64,000 bases of DNA from Pseudoclavibacter terrae (GCF_008831075.1 NZ_WBJX01000001.1:290637-354636), one strand, 5' to 3'; positions 37,960-47,555 are shown, counted from the stretch's first letter. Made by a program: numbers and translations. The notes: generated by a model not told the origin, from the sequence alone.

Positions 37960-38882
37960 CCCGCGCAGAAGCGCCAGAGAGCGCTCGGCTGAACCGCGAC
38001 ACGGCCAGTGACGCACGCATCCCGATCGACACGCATGTGCACCTCTGGGACCGGTCTGTGGTGCCGCAGACCTGGATCGACCCGGACTCCATGCCGGCCA
38101 TCAACCGCGAGTTCTCCGGCACGGACCTGACCGCGCAGCTGCGCGAGGTCGGCGTGACCCGCGCCGTGGTCGTGCAGTCCGACCGCACGCTCGTCGAGAA
38201 CGACTTCCTCCTCGACGAGGCGCTGGAAGCGCACGAGGTGGTCGGCGTCGTCGGCTGGGTGGACCTGCGCGGTGGGGCGGACGGCGTGCGCCTGCAGCTG
38301 GATGACCTCGCCAGGCGCCCGGGCGCGTCGAAGCTCGTCGGCATCAGACATCCGGTGCACATCGACGAGGACGAGCGGTGGCTCTCCCGCGACGACGTCG
38401 CCGCGGGCCTGGCCGAGCTCGGCACGCGGGGTCTGAGCTTCGATCTCGTGATCAGACCATGGCAGCTCGAGCAGGCCGCACGCCTCGCGCGGCGCGTGCC
38501 AGGAACGACCTTCGTGCTCGACCACCTCGGCAAGCCCCCGCTGTCGACGGGCGAGCTCGAGACCTGGCACTCCGGACTGCGGCAGCTCGCGGCGCTGCCG
38601 AACGTGGCCGCGAAGATCTCCGGTCTCACGATCGAGGACGACTGGGGCGACTGGTCGCAGTCGGCCGTGGCGCGTGCCATCGACCCGGCGCTCGAGCTGT
38701 TCGGCCCGTCGCGTCTCATGTTCGGGTCCGACTGGCCACTCGTCCGGCTCACGCGCGGCGGCTACCGCGACTGGATCGATGCGTACCGATCCGCGACCGC
38801 GTCGCTGAGCCCCGCCGAGCAGCGGCAGATCGACGTCGGTACCGCCGACCGGGTGTACGGGATGCGCGGGGTGGGCGCGTGA
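37944..38882 (+). CDS. Amidohydrolase, probable sugar lactonase (L-fuconolactonase-like)
   Basis: The 312-residue amidohydrolase-2 protein has IDTHVHLWD (HxH metal site), VGIRHPVH, FVLDHLGKPP and MFGSDWPL (catalytic aspartate). L-fuconolactonase and L-rhamnono-lactonase belong to this group, opening the lactone made by the sugar dehydrogenase. ATG at 37944 with GGAG five bases before; overlaps the mutarotase stop by 16 bp and the next gene by 4 bp. Metal content and exact lactone are not determined. Confidence 0.85.
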   Translation: MAHGLTRAEAPESARLNRDTASDARIPIDTHVHLWDRSVVPQTWIDPDSMPAINREFSGTDLTAQLREVGVTRAVVVQSDRTLVENDFLLDEALEAHEVVGVVGWVDLRGGADGVRLQLDDLARRPGASKLVGIRHPVHIDEDERWLSRDDVAAGLAELGTRGLSFDLVIRPWQLEQAARLARRVPGTTFVLDHLGKPPLSTGELETWHSGLRQLAALPNVAAKISGLTIEDDWGDWSQSAVARAIDPALELFGPSRLMFGSDWPLVRLTRGGYRDWIDAYRSATASLSPAEQRQIDVGTADRVYGMRGVGA

Positions 38883-39973
38883 ACGCGGCCAGCGGCTCTC
38901 GGACGGCCGGCGACTCCGACGGCTTCAGCCCCGAACCGGCGAGGGATGCATCCGCCGACACCCGCAGAGCTCCGCACAGCCCGGGTCTGCCGCGGCGACG
39001 CATCGGCGACTCCGCCGTGCACGTCAGCCGCATCGGGTTCGGTGCCGCCTCGCTCGGCAACCTCTACCGCGAGACGAGCGACGAGGAGGCCGCGGGTGCC
39101 GTGACCGCCGCCTGGGATGCCGGCATCCGGTACTTCGACACGGCCCCGCACTACGGACTCGGGCTCTCCGAGCGACGCCTCGGGGCGTCGCTCGCGGCCT
39201 ACCCGCGCGACGAACTCGTCATCTCCACGAAGGTCGGCCGACTGCTCGTGCCCAATCCGGAACCCTCGGGCCTCGACGACGGCTTCGTCGTGCCCGACAC
39301 CCTCATGAGGCGCTGGGACTTCAGCCGCGACGGCGTGCTCCGCAGCCTCGAAGGCAGCCTCGAGCGGCTCGGCACCGACCGAATCGACATCGCGTTCGTG
39401 CACGACCCCGACGCCTTCAGCGAAGGGGCCGCCCGCGAAGCGCTCGTGACGCTGCGAGAGCTGCGCGACGAGGGAGTCGTCGGCGCGATCGGCGTCGGCA
39501 CCAACGAGACCAGCCAGCTCGGCTCCCTCTTCGACGAGCGCCTCATCGACGTCGCCATGCTCGCGGGCCGCTACACGCTGCTCGAGCAGCCCGGCCTCGA
39601 GAGCGTGCTCGAACCCGCCCGCAGGGCAGGAGCGTCCGTCATCGCCGTGGGCGTCTACAACTCGGGCCTCCTCTCGACGCCGCGGCCGGGCCCGGACGCC
39701 GTCTACAACTACCTGCCAGCCCCGCCCGCCGCGCTCGAACGGGTGCACCGCATCGCGGACATCTGCGAGCGACACGGCGTGACACTGCCGCACGCGGCCC
39801 TCGCGTTCCCGCTGCAGCATCCAGCCGTCGCCGGCATCGCCCTCGGGATGCGCACTGCCGGCCAGGTGCGCGACAACCTGCGGCGCGCATCCGTCGCCGT
39901 CCCAGATGCGCTGTGGCCGGACCTCGAACGCCACGGCCTCATCGACCCGCGGAGCATCCGCCTCACCGCGTAG
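38879..39973 (+). CDS. Aldo/keto reductase, probable L-fucose / D-threo-aldose 1-dehydrogenase
   Basis: The 364-residue protein has an unusual ~45-residue polar leader, then the AKR barrel beginning VSRIGFGAASLGN. Tetrad residues are in YFDTAPHYG (D, Y), ISTKVGR (K) and AFVHDPD (H). The group includes D-threo-aldose 1-dehydrogenases that oxidise L-fucose to L-fucono-lactone. The GTG start overlaps the amidohydrolase stop (GTGA). In context it would supply the lactone for that enzyme. Confidence 0.85.
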   Translation: MNAASGSRTAGDSDGFSPEPARDASADTRRAPHSPGLPRRRIGDSAVHVSRIGFGAASLGNLYRETSDEEAAGAVTAAWDAGIRYFDTAPHYGLGLSERRLGASLAAYPRDELVISTKVGRLLVPNPEPSGLDDGFVVPDTLMRRWDFSRDGVLRSLEGSLERLGTDRIDIAFVHDPDAFSEGAAREALVTLRELRDEGVVGAIGVGTNETSQLGSLFDERLIDVAMLAGRYTLLEQPGLESVLEPARRAGASVIAVGVYNSGLLSTPRPGPDAVYNYLPAPPAALERVHRIADICERHGVTLPHAALAFPLQHPAVAGIALGMRTAGQVRDNLRRASVAVPDALWPDLERHGLIDPRSIRLTA

Positions 39974-40091
39974 CCACGCGCACCCGATTCCACAGCCCGC
40001 ACCCGCAACCCCACCCGGCGCCGCCGACCGTTCAGCGCCCGCCGCACACCGCCGCACCCCGACCCGACAGCAACCACCAGGAGGAACCACC

Positions 40092-40940
40092 GTGAGATTC
40101 GTTCAGCGCAGAGACGGCGACCGAGTCGTGCCAGGCATCGTCGACGGCGACCGGGTCTACGACCTCGCCGGCGTCGACCAGGTCGACGGCGCGCTGCTCG
40201 CCCGCTCGGAAGAGCAGCTCGGCGAGCTCGAGGCGGCAGCCCTCGCGACCGAGGGACGTGACCTCGAAGGCCTCGACCTCGCCGCGCCCATCGCGCGGCC
40301 CATGAAGATCGTCTGCATCGGACTCAACTACCGCGACCACGCCGCCGAGACCGGCGCCGCCATCCCAGAAGAGCCCGTCATCTTCATGAAGGACCCATCG
40401 ACGATCACAGGTCCGTTCGACGTCGTCCGTATCCCCCGCAACTCCGTCAAGACCGACTGGGAAGTCGAGCTCGGCGTCGTCATCGCCCGTGAGGCGCGCT
40501 ACCTCGCGTCACCCGCCGACGCCGCCAACGTCATCGGCGGCTACGTGCTCTCCCATGACGTGAGCGAACGCGAGTTCCAGCTCGAGCGCGGCGGGCAGTG
40601 GGACAAGGGCAAGAGCTGCGAGACCTTCAACCCCCTTGGACCATGGGTCGCGACCCCTGACGAGCTCGGCGACGTGCAGGCACTCGGCCTGCGCCTCAGC
40701 GTCAACGGCGTCCAGCGGCAGGACGGCACCACCGCCGACCAGGTCTTCGACGTCAACCACGTCGTCTGGTACCTCAGCCAGTTCATGGTGCTGCAGCCGG
40801 GAGACCTCATCAACACGGGCACCCCGGCCGGTGTCGCGCTCGGCATCGAAGGCACCCCCTACCTCCGCGACGGCGACATCGTCGAGCTCTCCATCGACGG
40901 TCTCGGCACCGCCAGGCAGCGCTTCGAGGACGCATCGTGA
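40092..40940 (+). CDS. Fumarylacetoacetate hydrolase-family enzyme (2,4-diketo-3-deoxy-L-fuconate hydrolase-like)
   Basis: The 282-residue protein has an N-terminal RFVQRRDGDRVVPGIVDGD segment and the FAH domain with KIVCIGLNYRDHAAETG, DWEVELGVVI (metal ligands E-x-E), GYVLSHDVSERE (D) and LINTGTPAGVALG. In the non-phosphorylative L-fucose path such an enzyme splits the diketo acid to pyruvate and lactate. The GTG is fixed by AGGAGGAACCACC. A 118-bp gap precedes it and a 310-bp hairpin-bearing gap follows. Confidence 0.88.
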   Translation: MRFVQRRDGDRVVPGIVDGDRVYDLAGVDQVDGALLARSEEQLGELEAAALATEGRDLEGLDLAAPIARPMKIVCIGLNYRDHAAETGAAIPEEPVIFMKDPSTITGPFDVVRIPRNSVKTDWEVELGVVIAREARYLASPADAANVIGGYVLSHDVSEREFQLERGGQWDKGKSCETFNPLGPWVATPDELGDVQALGLRLSVNGVQRQDGTTADQVFDVNHVVWYLSQFMVLQPGDLINTGTPAGVALGIEGTPYLRDGDIVELSIDGLGTARQRFEDAS

Positions 40941-41250
40941 GCGCAACGAGCATCGCGGGCACCCGCGCCCGTTCCCACGCCCGTTCCCACTCCCGGGCCC
41001 GCGCCGCGCGTCTCGGGATGGGAAACGCGCTTCGTTCGGGGAAGTTTCCCGCAACGAAGCGACGTTCCCAGCCCGAGGCTGCCGGAACGGGGCCTGCCGA
41101 CGGCGCGGCAGGTCGAGTCTCGACCTGCACAGGGATCCGCCCATCCGTGCTCGCATCTTTCGGGATGGCTTCCACGCTTCGGGATGGGGTACAAGCCATC
41201 CCGAAGCGTGGAACCCATCGCGAGACGTCGAGCCGTGTCGGGATCGCCGC
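40941..41250. repeat. Intra-operon composite repeat: two 64-nt hairpins plus a short stem
   Basis: Type B hairpin at 41013-41076 and type A at 41160-41223 are each 64 nt with TCGGGATGG at the 5' end and a near-complementary CCAnCsCGA at the 3' end. The A hairpin has a perfect 18-bp inner stem (41170-41187 with 41196-41213, loop GGTACAAG). Between them a 9-bp stem GCAGGTCGA/TCGACCTGC with a 3-nt loop lies at 41108-41128. The same B-stem-A order occurs at 57054-57259. The gap separates the FAH gene from the SDR gene and contains no credible gene. Confidence 0.9.
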
Positions 41251-42012
41251 ATGAGCGGCGATGAGTTCGGCGGGCGGGTCGCGATCGTCACGGGCGGTGC
41301 ATCCGGGATCGGGGCGGCCGTCGCCGAAGAGCTCCTCGCGCGCGGCGCCGACGTCGCCGTCTTCGACCTGAACGGGGACTCGGTCGAGGGGCCGGCCTTC
41401 GGCGTGAGCGTCGACGTGTCCGACAGGAGATCGGTGGATGCGGGGGTCGCGGCCGTGCTCGAGCGCTTCGGCCGGCTCGACGTCGTCGTCAACTGCGCGG
41501 GCATCGGTGCGTTCGGGACCGTCGAGGACTCGAGCGACGAGGACTGGGCGCGCGTGCTCGACGTGAACGTGCAGGGCGTGGCTCGCGTGTGCGCCGCGGC
41601 GATGCCCGCGCTTCGCGAGTCGGACGCGGCAGCCATCGTCAACCTCACGTCGATCGCGGCCACCACGGGCATCCAGCAGCGCGCGCTCTACTCGGCCACC
41701 AAGGGTGCCGTGCACGCGTTGACGCTCGCGATGGCCGCCGACCACGTGCACGACGGCGTCCGTGTGAACGCCGTCTCGCCAGGCACCACCGATACTCCGT
41801 GGGTGCAGCGGATGGTCGCGAACGTCGCCGACCCAGAGGCGGAACGCGCGGCCATGAATGCTCGCCAGCCGACGGGGAGGCTCGTCACGCCTGCCGAGGT
41901 CGCGGGCGCCGTGGCGTACCTCGCGTCCCCGCGTTCCGCGTCCACCACCGGCAGCGTGGTCGCCGTCGACGGCGGGTTCGGCGGGCTGCGCGTGAGGCCG
42001 GTTCAGGCGTAG
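41251..42012 (+). CDS. Short-chain dehydrogenase (2-keto-3-deoxy-L-fuconate dehydrogenase-like)
   Basis: The 253-residue SDR has IVTGGASGIGAAVAEEL (cofactor glycine motif), NCAGIG, the catalytic YSATK and a C-terminal VVAVDGGF. In the deoxysugar pathway the corresponding SDR oxidises the 2-keto-3-deoxy acid before the FAH hydrolase step. ATG at 41251 immediately after the repeat region; ribosome site is weak. Last gene of the operon; a 56-nt hairpin follows. Confidence 0.85.
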   Translation: MSGDEFGGRVAIVTGGASGIGAAVAEELLARGADVAVFDLNGDSVEGPAFGVSVDVSDRRSVDAGVAAVLERFGRLDVVVNCAGIGAFGTVEDSSDEDWARVLDVNVQGVARVCAAAMPALRESDAAAIVNLTSIAATTGIQQRALYSATKGAVHALTLAMAADHVHDGVRVNAVSPGTTDTPWVQRMVANVADPEAERAAMNARQPTGRLVTPAEVAGAVAYLASPRSASTTGSVVAVDGGFGGLRVRPVQA

Positions 42013-42057
42013 CCGATCCGAAGATCCCGGCGCTGCTGCTCCGCAGCCTCCACGGTC

Positions 42058-42113
42058 GCTGCCAGTCGAATGGCCGTCTGCGGGCCTCGCTGGAGGGCCA
42101 TTCGACTGGCAGC
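42058..42113. terminator. Perfect 18-bp-stem hairpin between convergent genes
   Basis: GCTGCCAGTCGAATGGCC (42058-42075) pairs exactly with GGCCATTCGACTGGCAGC (42096-42113) around a 20-base loop. It sits between the SDR gene and folA, which converge, and is three bases from the folA stop. Bidirectional terminator candidate with no close relative in this window. Confidence 0.8.
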
Positions 42114-42115
42114 GA

Positions 42116-42775
42116 TCAGCTGCGTGGGCGGCTCAGGCTCAGGAAGCGGTAGCGGATGCCGGTGCGCGACTCGAGCCAGCCGTCGGACGGCTCGCGCGCA
42201 TCCACTCGCCAGTCGTCGCCCGACCAGTCCGGGGCGCGGGCGTCGCCGTCGACCTGCAGATCGATCTCGGTCACCTCGAGGCGGTGGGCGCTGGCGAGCG
42301 CCTCGCGGTAGAGCTCGCCGCCGCCGATCACCCAGGCCTCGGCCGCGTGGCCCGGCTCCGTGGCTGGGGCTGCGCCCGCGCCGGCGTTCGCGCCCGCGTT
42401 CGCGCCCGCCGCGGAGAGCGCCTCCTCGAACGAGCCCGCGCGCTCGGCACCGTCGGCGGCCCAGTCCGCCTGGCGAGTCACGACGATGTTGCGCCGACCG
42501 GGGAGCGGGCGGAAGCGCTCCGGCAACGAGTCCCAGGTCTTCCGGCCCATGATCACAGGGTGCTTGAGCGTGACGGCCTTGAAGTGCGCCAGGTCCTCCG
42601 GCACATGCCAGGGGATCCCGCCTTCTGCGCCGATCACACCGCCGCGAGCCTCCGCCCACACCAGCCCGACCGTCAGACCGCGATCAGCGTCGAGGTCGCC
42701 GCCGAGGTCGCCGGCGCGCTCGGCCTCCGCGCGAACCGCATCAGCGACCCAGGTCGCGCCCGCCGCGTCGCTCAT
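42116..42775 (-). CDS. folA: Dihydrofolate reductase with a low-complexity insertion
   Basis: The 219-residue protein shows DHFR motifs: [29 protein letters not shown] (substrate and NADPH loop), [20 protein letters not shown] and [10 protein letters not shown]. It reduces dihydrofolate, supplying the thymidylate synthase upstream. About 40 N-terminal residues and an Ala/Gly/Asn repeat ([15 protein letters not shown], about residues 124-138) make it larger than the usual ~160-170. The ATG overlaps the thyA stop by 4 bp, which fixes the start. Confidence 0.93.
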   Translation of the reverse strand: MSDAAGATWVADAVRAEAERAGDLGGDLDADRGLTVGLVWAEARGGVIGAEGGIPWHVPEDLAHFKAVTLKHPVIMGRKTWDSLPERFRPLPGRRNIVVTRQADWAADGAERAGSFEEALSAAGANAGANAGAGAAPATEPGHAAEAWVIGGGELYREALASAHRLEVTEIDLQVDGDARAPDWSGDDWRVDAREPSDGWLESRTGIRYRFLSLSRPRS

Positions 42776-43581
42776 ACGGCGATCGCCGCGCGGATCGTGG
42801 GGTGGTGCTCGTAGTTGGCGACCTCGAAGTCCTCGAACTCGTAGTCGAAGATCGTGTCGGGCGTGCGGTGGATGCGCAGCTGCGGGTACGGGTACGGGTC
42901 GCGGGTGAGCTGCTCGCGCACCTGCTCCTCGTGGTTGTCGTAGATGTGGACGTCGCCTCCCGTCCACACGAACTCGCCCGGCTCGAGGCCCGTCTGCTGC
43001 GCGACCATGAGGGTCAGCATGGCGTAGGACGCGATGTTGAACGGGACGCCGAGGAACAGGTCGGCGCTGCGCTGGTACAGCTGGCAGGAGAGCTTGCCGT
43101 CGGCGACGTAGAACTGGAAGAGGGCGTGGCACGGGGGCAGCGCCATGGTGGAGATCTCGGCCGGGTTCCACGCGGTGACGATGTGGCGGCGCGAGTCGGG
43201 GTTCGCGCGGATCTGCGCGACGACCTGCTCGATCTGGTCGATGTGGCCACCCTCGGGTGTCGGCCAGGATCGCCACTGCACGCCGTAGACGGGGCCGAGG
43301 TCGCCATTCTCGTCGGCCCACTCATCCCAGATCTTCACGCCCCGCTCCTGCAGCCAGCGCACGTTCGAGTCTCCACGCAGGAACCACAGCAGCTCGTACG
43401 CGATGGACTTGAAGTGCACGCGCTTCGTGGTGATGAGGGGGAAGCTCTCCGACAGGTCGTACCGCAGCTGGCGGCCGAACACGCTGCGCGTCCCCGTGCC
43501 GGTGCGGTCGGACTTGTGGGCGCCGTTCTCGAGGACGTCGCGCAGCAGGTCTTCGTACGGGGTCAGGATCTCCGAAGTCAC
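42772..43581 (-). CDS. thyA: Thymidylate synthase
   Basis: The 269-residue protein is a classic Thy[27 protein letters not shown] at the N-terminus, nucleophile C151 in [29 protein letters not shown] and HIYDNH. It methylates dUMP with methylene-tetrahydrofolate, producing dihydrofolate for the coupled folA. Length matches the 264-residue family standard. Confidence 0.97.
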   Translation of the reverse strand: MTSEILTPYEDLLRDVLENGAHKSDRTGTGTRSVFGRQLRYDLSESFPLITTKRVHFKSIAYELLWFLRGDSNVRWLQERGVKIWDEWADENGDLGPVYGVQWRSWPTPEGGHIDQIEQVVAQIRANPDSRRHIVTAWNPAEISTMALPPCHALFQFYVADGKLSCQLYQRSADLFLGVPFNIASYAMLTLMVAQQTGLEPGEFVWTGGDVHIYDNHEEQVREQLTRDPYPYPQLRIHRTPDTIFDYEFEDFEVANYEHHPTIRAAIAV

Positions 43582-43752
43582 GTCCCGAGGATACGCCCGC
43601 GGAGTCGGACTGCCCAGTCGTCCGCGGGTACGCGTCGCCCGGTGTCGACCTCGCGCGTCTGGCCACCGCGAGCTGCCGCTCGGGGTCGATCTCAGGGGCG
43701 GAGTCGCGACCCTCTGGGGCGACTCGCGGGAGTCGAGTTCTACGCTCGGGGG

Positions 43753-44604
43753 ATGAGCACCCCCGCCTCGCCGACGTCCGGGCCCGCCCGCCTGCTGATC
43801 GCGGGCTTCGGCAAGCTCGGCGCGCGACTGGGGGAGCGCTACGCCGCGCGCGGGACGGAGGTCTTCGGCCTACGTCGGAGCGAAGGCGACGCGGGGGCGG
43901 GCATCGAGCTCATCGCCGCGGACCTCGCCAGCCCGAAGGCCCCGCCCCTCACGCTGCCTGCCGTGGACGCACTTGTCATCACGCTCCCGCCGCCCGCCGT
44001 CGACGGCGTCGTCGCGCCGGACGGGTATCGGCACTCCCTCGAGGCGCTCGCGGCGAGCCTCCCCGGCGCCCCGGACCGGGTGGTCTTCGTGTCGTCGACG
44101 CGCGTGTTCGAAGGGCGCGGCGACGGCCATCTGATCAGCGAAGCGGATGCGCCAGCCCCGGCCTCGGACCGCGCGCGTGCGCTTGTCGACGGCGAGCGTC
44201 GCGCCGTCGAGCTGTTCGGCGCATCCGTCATCAGGCCGTCAGGGATCTACGGTCCCGGGCGGGACAGTCTCGTCAGGCGCGTCCTCGAGGGTGCCCCTCT
44301 CCAGTACGCGCGTCGCACCAATCGAGTGCACGAGAGCGACCTGGTGCGGGCGATCGAGGCGACGCTGGAGCGCCCAGACGCGCCCCCGCTGCTCCACGCA
44401 ACTGATGCGCACCCCGCCTCCCTGGGAGAGGTCGCCACCTTCGTGGCCGGAGAGCTCAGCGTGACCGCGCCACCGCGCATCCACCCGGAAGAGGCCAGCG
44501 GCACGCTACTGGGCGGCGAGCGGATGCTGCAAATGCTCGGCACGCTCGACTACCCCGGCTACCGCGAGGGCTACGCCGAGATGGTCCGCCTCCGCACAAG
44601 CTGA
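43753..44604 (+). CDS. NAD(P)-binding Rossmann epimerase/dehydratase-like protein
   Basis: The 283-residue protein begins [21 protein letters not shown] and has the extended-SDR-like [11 protein letters not shown] and [18 protein letters not shown]. It lacks the canonical YxxxK tyrosine at the expected place, as is common in YeeZ-type proteins. It may be a sugar-nucleotide-like oxidoreductase or a cofactor-binding protein; function unknown. Its position divergent from thyA does not indicate a pathway. Confidence 0.82.
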   Translation: MSTPASPTSGPARLLIAGFGKLGARLGERYAARGTEVFGLRRSEGDAGAGIELIAADLASPKAPPLTLPAVDALVITLPPPAVDGVVAPDGYRHSLEALAASLPGAPDRVVFVSSTRVFEGRGDGHLISEADAPAPASDRARALVDGERRAVELFGASVIRPSGIYGPGRDSLVRRVLEGAPLQYARRTNRVHESDLVRAIEATLERPDAPPLLHATDAHPASLGEVATFVAGELSVTAPPRIHPEEASGTLLGGERMLQMLGTLDYPGYREGYAEMVRLRTS

Positions 44605-44640
44605 CGCGGTCGCAGCGTGGCGTAGCCACCGGAGTCAGCG

Positions 44641-44694
44641 AGGGCGACCTTGTGGTCGTTGTGGGGCGATGTTGACGACCACAACTCCGCCCCT
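44641..44694. repeat. ~53-nt hairpin, family D copy 4
   Basis: TTGTGGTCGT (44650-44659) and ACGACCACAA (44675-44684) pair perfectly, flanked by AGGGCG and CCGCCCCT that pair imperfectly. It resembles the units at 29458-29655. It lies between two tandem genes. Confidence 0.7.
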
Positions 44695-44803
44695 CGGCGC
44701 GCCGACGGGCGACGCGCCATACTGGTGGCGTCGCCGAGAGGCGCCCTGCTGCACCATCCCCGCATTCGTTGCCCCGCCTTGCCGCGGCGCCCGAAGGAGT
44801 CGC

Positions 44804-46570
44804 ATGTCAGAGCCAGCCTCCACCGCCACCTCCACCGCCCTCGCGCACGCAGCGCCGGACTCGTTCATCCTCACGGCTGGCACGGTCGTGACGATGGATG
44901 CGCAGCTGCCGCGCGCATCCGCCGTCGCCGTCGCTGCCGGCAAGATCGTGGCGGTCGGCACGCTCGCCGAGTGCCTCGAGGTGGTGCCAGGCGCTCCCGT
45001 CATCGACAGCGGCGCACCCGTGCTGATGCCGGGCTTCATCGACCCGCACAGCCACCCGTTCCTGAGCGGCCTCGCGACGCAGCTGCCAGCCTTGTCGATC
45101 GCGCCGTGGAAGGCCCCGACGTGGAGCGAGGTGCTGAGCATCTTCTCGCAGGCGATGGCCGAGCACGACGCCGACGTCCCGCTGCTCTTCAACGGCTTCG
45201 ACGCGCTCCTGCATGGGCGCCCCGCCCCGACGGCCACCGACCTCGACGACATCTTCGGCGACCGGGTCGCGGTGGTCGTCGACAACTCCGGGCACGCCTG
45301 CTCCTTCACGTCGGCGCTCATCCGCAGCCGAGGGTGGGACGCGACCCCGCCCGCCGACCCAGTCGGTGGCTCCTTCGCGCGCGACGCGGACGGCGCCCTC
45401 ACCGGCATCTCGTTCGAGATCCCGGCGAACACCGCCGTGCTGGGCCCCGTCATGCAGCAGCTCGGCGGCAGCCCGCTCGGCAGCGCAGCCGAGTACTACG
45501 CCCTCATGGCGCGGGCGGGCATCACGTCGACCTCCGACATGACGTTCTCCACCGACCTCGCCCCCGCCTACGAGGCGCTCGCGGCCATGCCATCCTCGCC
45601 CCTGCGCGTGAGCCTCTGGGAGGTGTCGACGGCCACCGACCCGGGGGCCGCCGCGACCTTCGACGCCGGCGAGGAGCGCCTCGTGAAGCAGGGCGTGAAG
45701 CTGTGGACGGACGGCTCCCCGTGGATCGGCAACATCGCCACCTCCTTCCCCTACCTCGCGAGCGACGCGACGAGACGCGCCGGCATCGACCCGGCGACGG
45801 CGGGCGGCCCATCCGCCATGAACTACTCGCGAGCGCAGGTGGACGCGACGCTCGACGCCTGCGCACCGCTCGGCTGGCAGATGTCGTTCCACGCGAACGG
45901 CGACCTCGCCATCGACGTCGCGCTCGACGCCTACGAGCGCGCCCTCGCCAAGCACGGACTGCTCGGCACGGACCACCGCTGGCGCATCGAGCACGCCGGG
46001 GCCGGGCGCCGCGACCAGTTCGAGCGCGCCGCGCGCCTCGGCGTGCACGTGTCGCTCGCCCCGTTCCAGTACTACTACTGGGGAGACCTGCTCGACGGGC
46101 AGATGTTCGCTCCCGAGCAGGGCGCGCGCTGGCAGGCCTTCGCTGATGCGGTGGAGGCTGGGGTCGTCGTCTCACTGCACAACGACGGCTCGGTGTCACC
46201 GCCGTCGCCCATCCTGAACGTGCAGACGGCCGTGACTCGGCGCACGAGCAGCGGGCGCATCCACGCTCCGAAGCAGGCCATCTCCGTGGATGCGGCGCTC
46301 AGGGCGCACACGATCGACGCGGCGCGCACCCTCCACCGCGAGCACCTCGTGGGCTCGATCTCGGTCGGGAAGCTCGCCGACTTCGTGGAGCTGGGCGCTG
46401 ACCCGTATGAGGTGCCTCCCCGCTACCTCGACGAACGCGTCGAGGTGCTCGGCACCTGGGTGGGCGGCGCACGCGTCGACCTTCCGGAATTCCTGGCTGC
46501 GGCGCACGCGAGTGACCCCGCGCCGCACGTCCACCACGCTGCGCGTGGCCACGTCGGACACGGCTGCTGA
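44804..46570 (+). CDS. YtcJ-type metal-dependent amidohydrolase (Amidohydro_3)
   Basis: The 588-residue protein has the amidohydrolase beta-sandwich start LTAGTVVTMDAQLPRASAVAV, metal site DPHSHPF (HxH, about residue 79), the later histidine region SFHANGDLAIDVALDAYE, IEHAG and the metal aspartate in LHNDGSVSPPSP. The YtcJ group hydrolyses N-substituted amides or imine-like amidines; substrate unknown. ATG fixed by AAGGAG. A His/Ala-rich tail ends the protein. Monocistronic. Confidence 0.88.
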   Translation: MSEPASTATSTALAHAAPDSFILTAGTVVTMDAQLPRASAVAVAAGKIVAVGTLAECLEVVPGAPVIDSGAPVLMPGFIDPHSHPFLSGLATQLPALSIAPWKAPTWSEVLSIFSQAMAEHDADVPLLFNGFDALLHGRPAPTATDLDDIFGDRVAVVVDNSGHACSFTSALIRSRGWDATPPADPVGGSFARDADGALTGISFEIPANTAVLGPVMQQLGGSPLGSAAEYYALMARAGITSTSDMTFSTDLAPAYEALAAMPSSPLRVSLWEVSTATDPGAAATFDAGEERLVKQGVKLWTDGSPWIGNIATSFPYLASDATRRAGIDPATAGGPSAMNYSRAQVDATLDACAPLGWQMSFHANGDLAIDVALDAYERALAKHGLLGTDHRWRIEHAGAGRRDQFERAARLGVHVSLAPFQYYYWGDLLDGQMFAPEQGARWQAFADAVEAGVVVSLHNDGSVSPPSPILNVQTAVTRRTSSGRIHAPKQAISVDAALRAHTIDAARTLHREHLVGSISVGKLADFVELGADPYEVPPRYLDERVEVLGTWVGGARVDLPEFLAAAHASDPAPHVHHAARGHVGHGC

Positions 46571-46591
46571 GGAGAGCGTCGGCTCGCGAGG

Positions 46592-46641
46592 GTTGTGGCT
46601 GCGCGCACCGCGCTGCCGCACACGCTGCGTTCCGCCACGAC
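46592..46641. terminator. 50-nt hairpin, family C copy 2
   Basis: GTTGTGGC (46592-46599) pairs with GCCACGAC (46634-46641, one G-U type change), with inner GC-rich pairing. It lies in the 253-bp gap between the amidohydrolase and the convergent GntR gene. Confidence 0.7.
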
Positions 46642-46697
46642 TCGCTGGTGGATGCGTGCGCGAGCGTTGGCCGCCGAGTGCCCGCCGCATGCAGAGA

Positions 46698-46747
46698 GGT
46701 GTGGCTTTGTGCGGTTCGGTGCGGCCCTGAGTGCATTCCGCCACAAC
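46698..46747. terminator. 50-nt hairpin, family C copy 3
   Basis: GGTGTGGC (46698-46705) and GCCACAAC (46740-46747) form the outer arms of a second 50-nt element in the same convergent gap, 57 bases beyond copy 2. The right arm continues with the family-typical TCTGCG. Confidence 0.7.
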
Positions 46748-46823
46748 TCTGCGTGCGGATGCGGCGGCCGCGCGGGACCGGAAGCCTGGGAGCCCACGTC
46801 CGTCAGCAGCTCGCGCCCCCAAG

Positions 46824-47555
46824 CTAGTCGCGGATGCGGCGGCGCTCCCACGCGAGCGCGATGTGGTCGCGCATCTCGCGCGCGGCGGCTTCCGCGTCTC
46901 CGGCCTCAATGGCGTCGTACACGCGCTGGTGCTCGTCGAGGGTGAGGCGAACCGCGTCGGGGCCGGGCGCTCCGTAGTAGCGGCTGCTCTCGCCCGCGCG
47001 CTTGGAGAGGCTGCGCGCGATGCCTGACGCGAGGCGGTCGCCCGCGACGTCCATGACGGCGAAGTGGAAGGCGACGTCGGCGGCGGCGAATGCCTCCCGC
47101 TGCTCCGCTGTCGCGTGCATCGTGTCGAGATGGCCGTGGATGATGAGCAGCTCGTCGTCGCTTCGTGCGCCGGCGGCCGCGGCGGCGATGCTCGACTCGA
47201 GCTGTCCTCGCACGACGGCGAGCTCGTCGAGGATCCCGAGCGTCTCGTCGTTCTCGATCATCGTGCCGAGGACGACCTTGTCGAGGATGTTCCACTCGGA
47301 CTGCGGGGCGATCTGCGTGCCGCGCCCTTGCACGACGGAGACCATCCCCTTCTCCTCGAGGCGCTTCATGGACTCGCGGATGACGGTGCGGCTCACGCCG
47401 AAGTTCTCGCAGAGCTCGGTCTCGGTGGGGAGGAGGTCGCCGGGGGCGACCTCACCGGTGACGATGGCGGAGACGAGGTCGTGCACGACTTGCACGCCGA
47501 GCCTGGCGGCGGGCGTGCGGTGGGCGCCGAGCCGCGGCGTGGTGGTGCTTGGCAT
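46824..47555 (-). CDS. GntR-family regulator, FCD (FadR) subfamily
   Basis: The 243-residue protein has an N-terminal winged helix (LVSAIVTGEVAPGDLLPTETELCENFGVSRTVIRESMKRLEEKGMV) and a C-terminal FCD domain with the histidines typical of its metal site (HFAVMDVAG, LDEHQRVYDAI, MRDHI). FCD regulators sense sugar acids and other carboxylates. It diverges from an enolase-superfamily enzyme, its probable target. The ATG at 47555 was chosen because the longer open frame to 47822 would overlap that enzyme. Confidence 0.92.
   Translation of the reverse strand: MPSTTTPRLGAHRTPAARLGVQVVHDLVSAIVTGEVAPGDLLPTETELCENFGVSRTVIRESMKRLEEKGMVSVVQGRGTQIAPQSEWNILDKVVLGTMIENDETLGILDELAVVRGQLESSIAAAAAGARSDDELLIIHGHLDTMHATAEQREAFAAADVAFHFAVMDVAGDRLASGIARSLSKRAGESSRYYGAPGPDAVRLTLDEHQRVYDAIEAGDAEAAAREMRDHIALAWERRRIRD

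Noticed and set aside
40937..41254. A 105-residue open frame between the FAH and SDR genes
   Set aside because: It translates the 64-nt hairpin elements; the same sequences are open in several frames elsewhere, which reflects GC bias rather than coding.
46196..46909. A 237-residue minus-strand frame over the gap after the amidohydrolase
   Set aside because: It overlaps the real amidohydrolase and GntR genes and reads through two hairpins; composition is that of a shadow.
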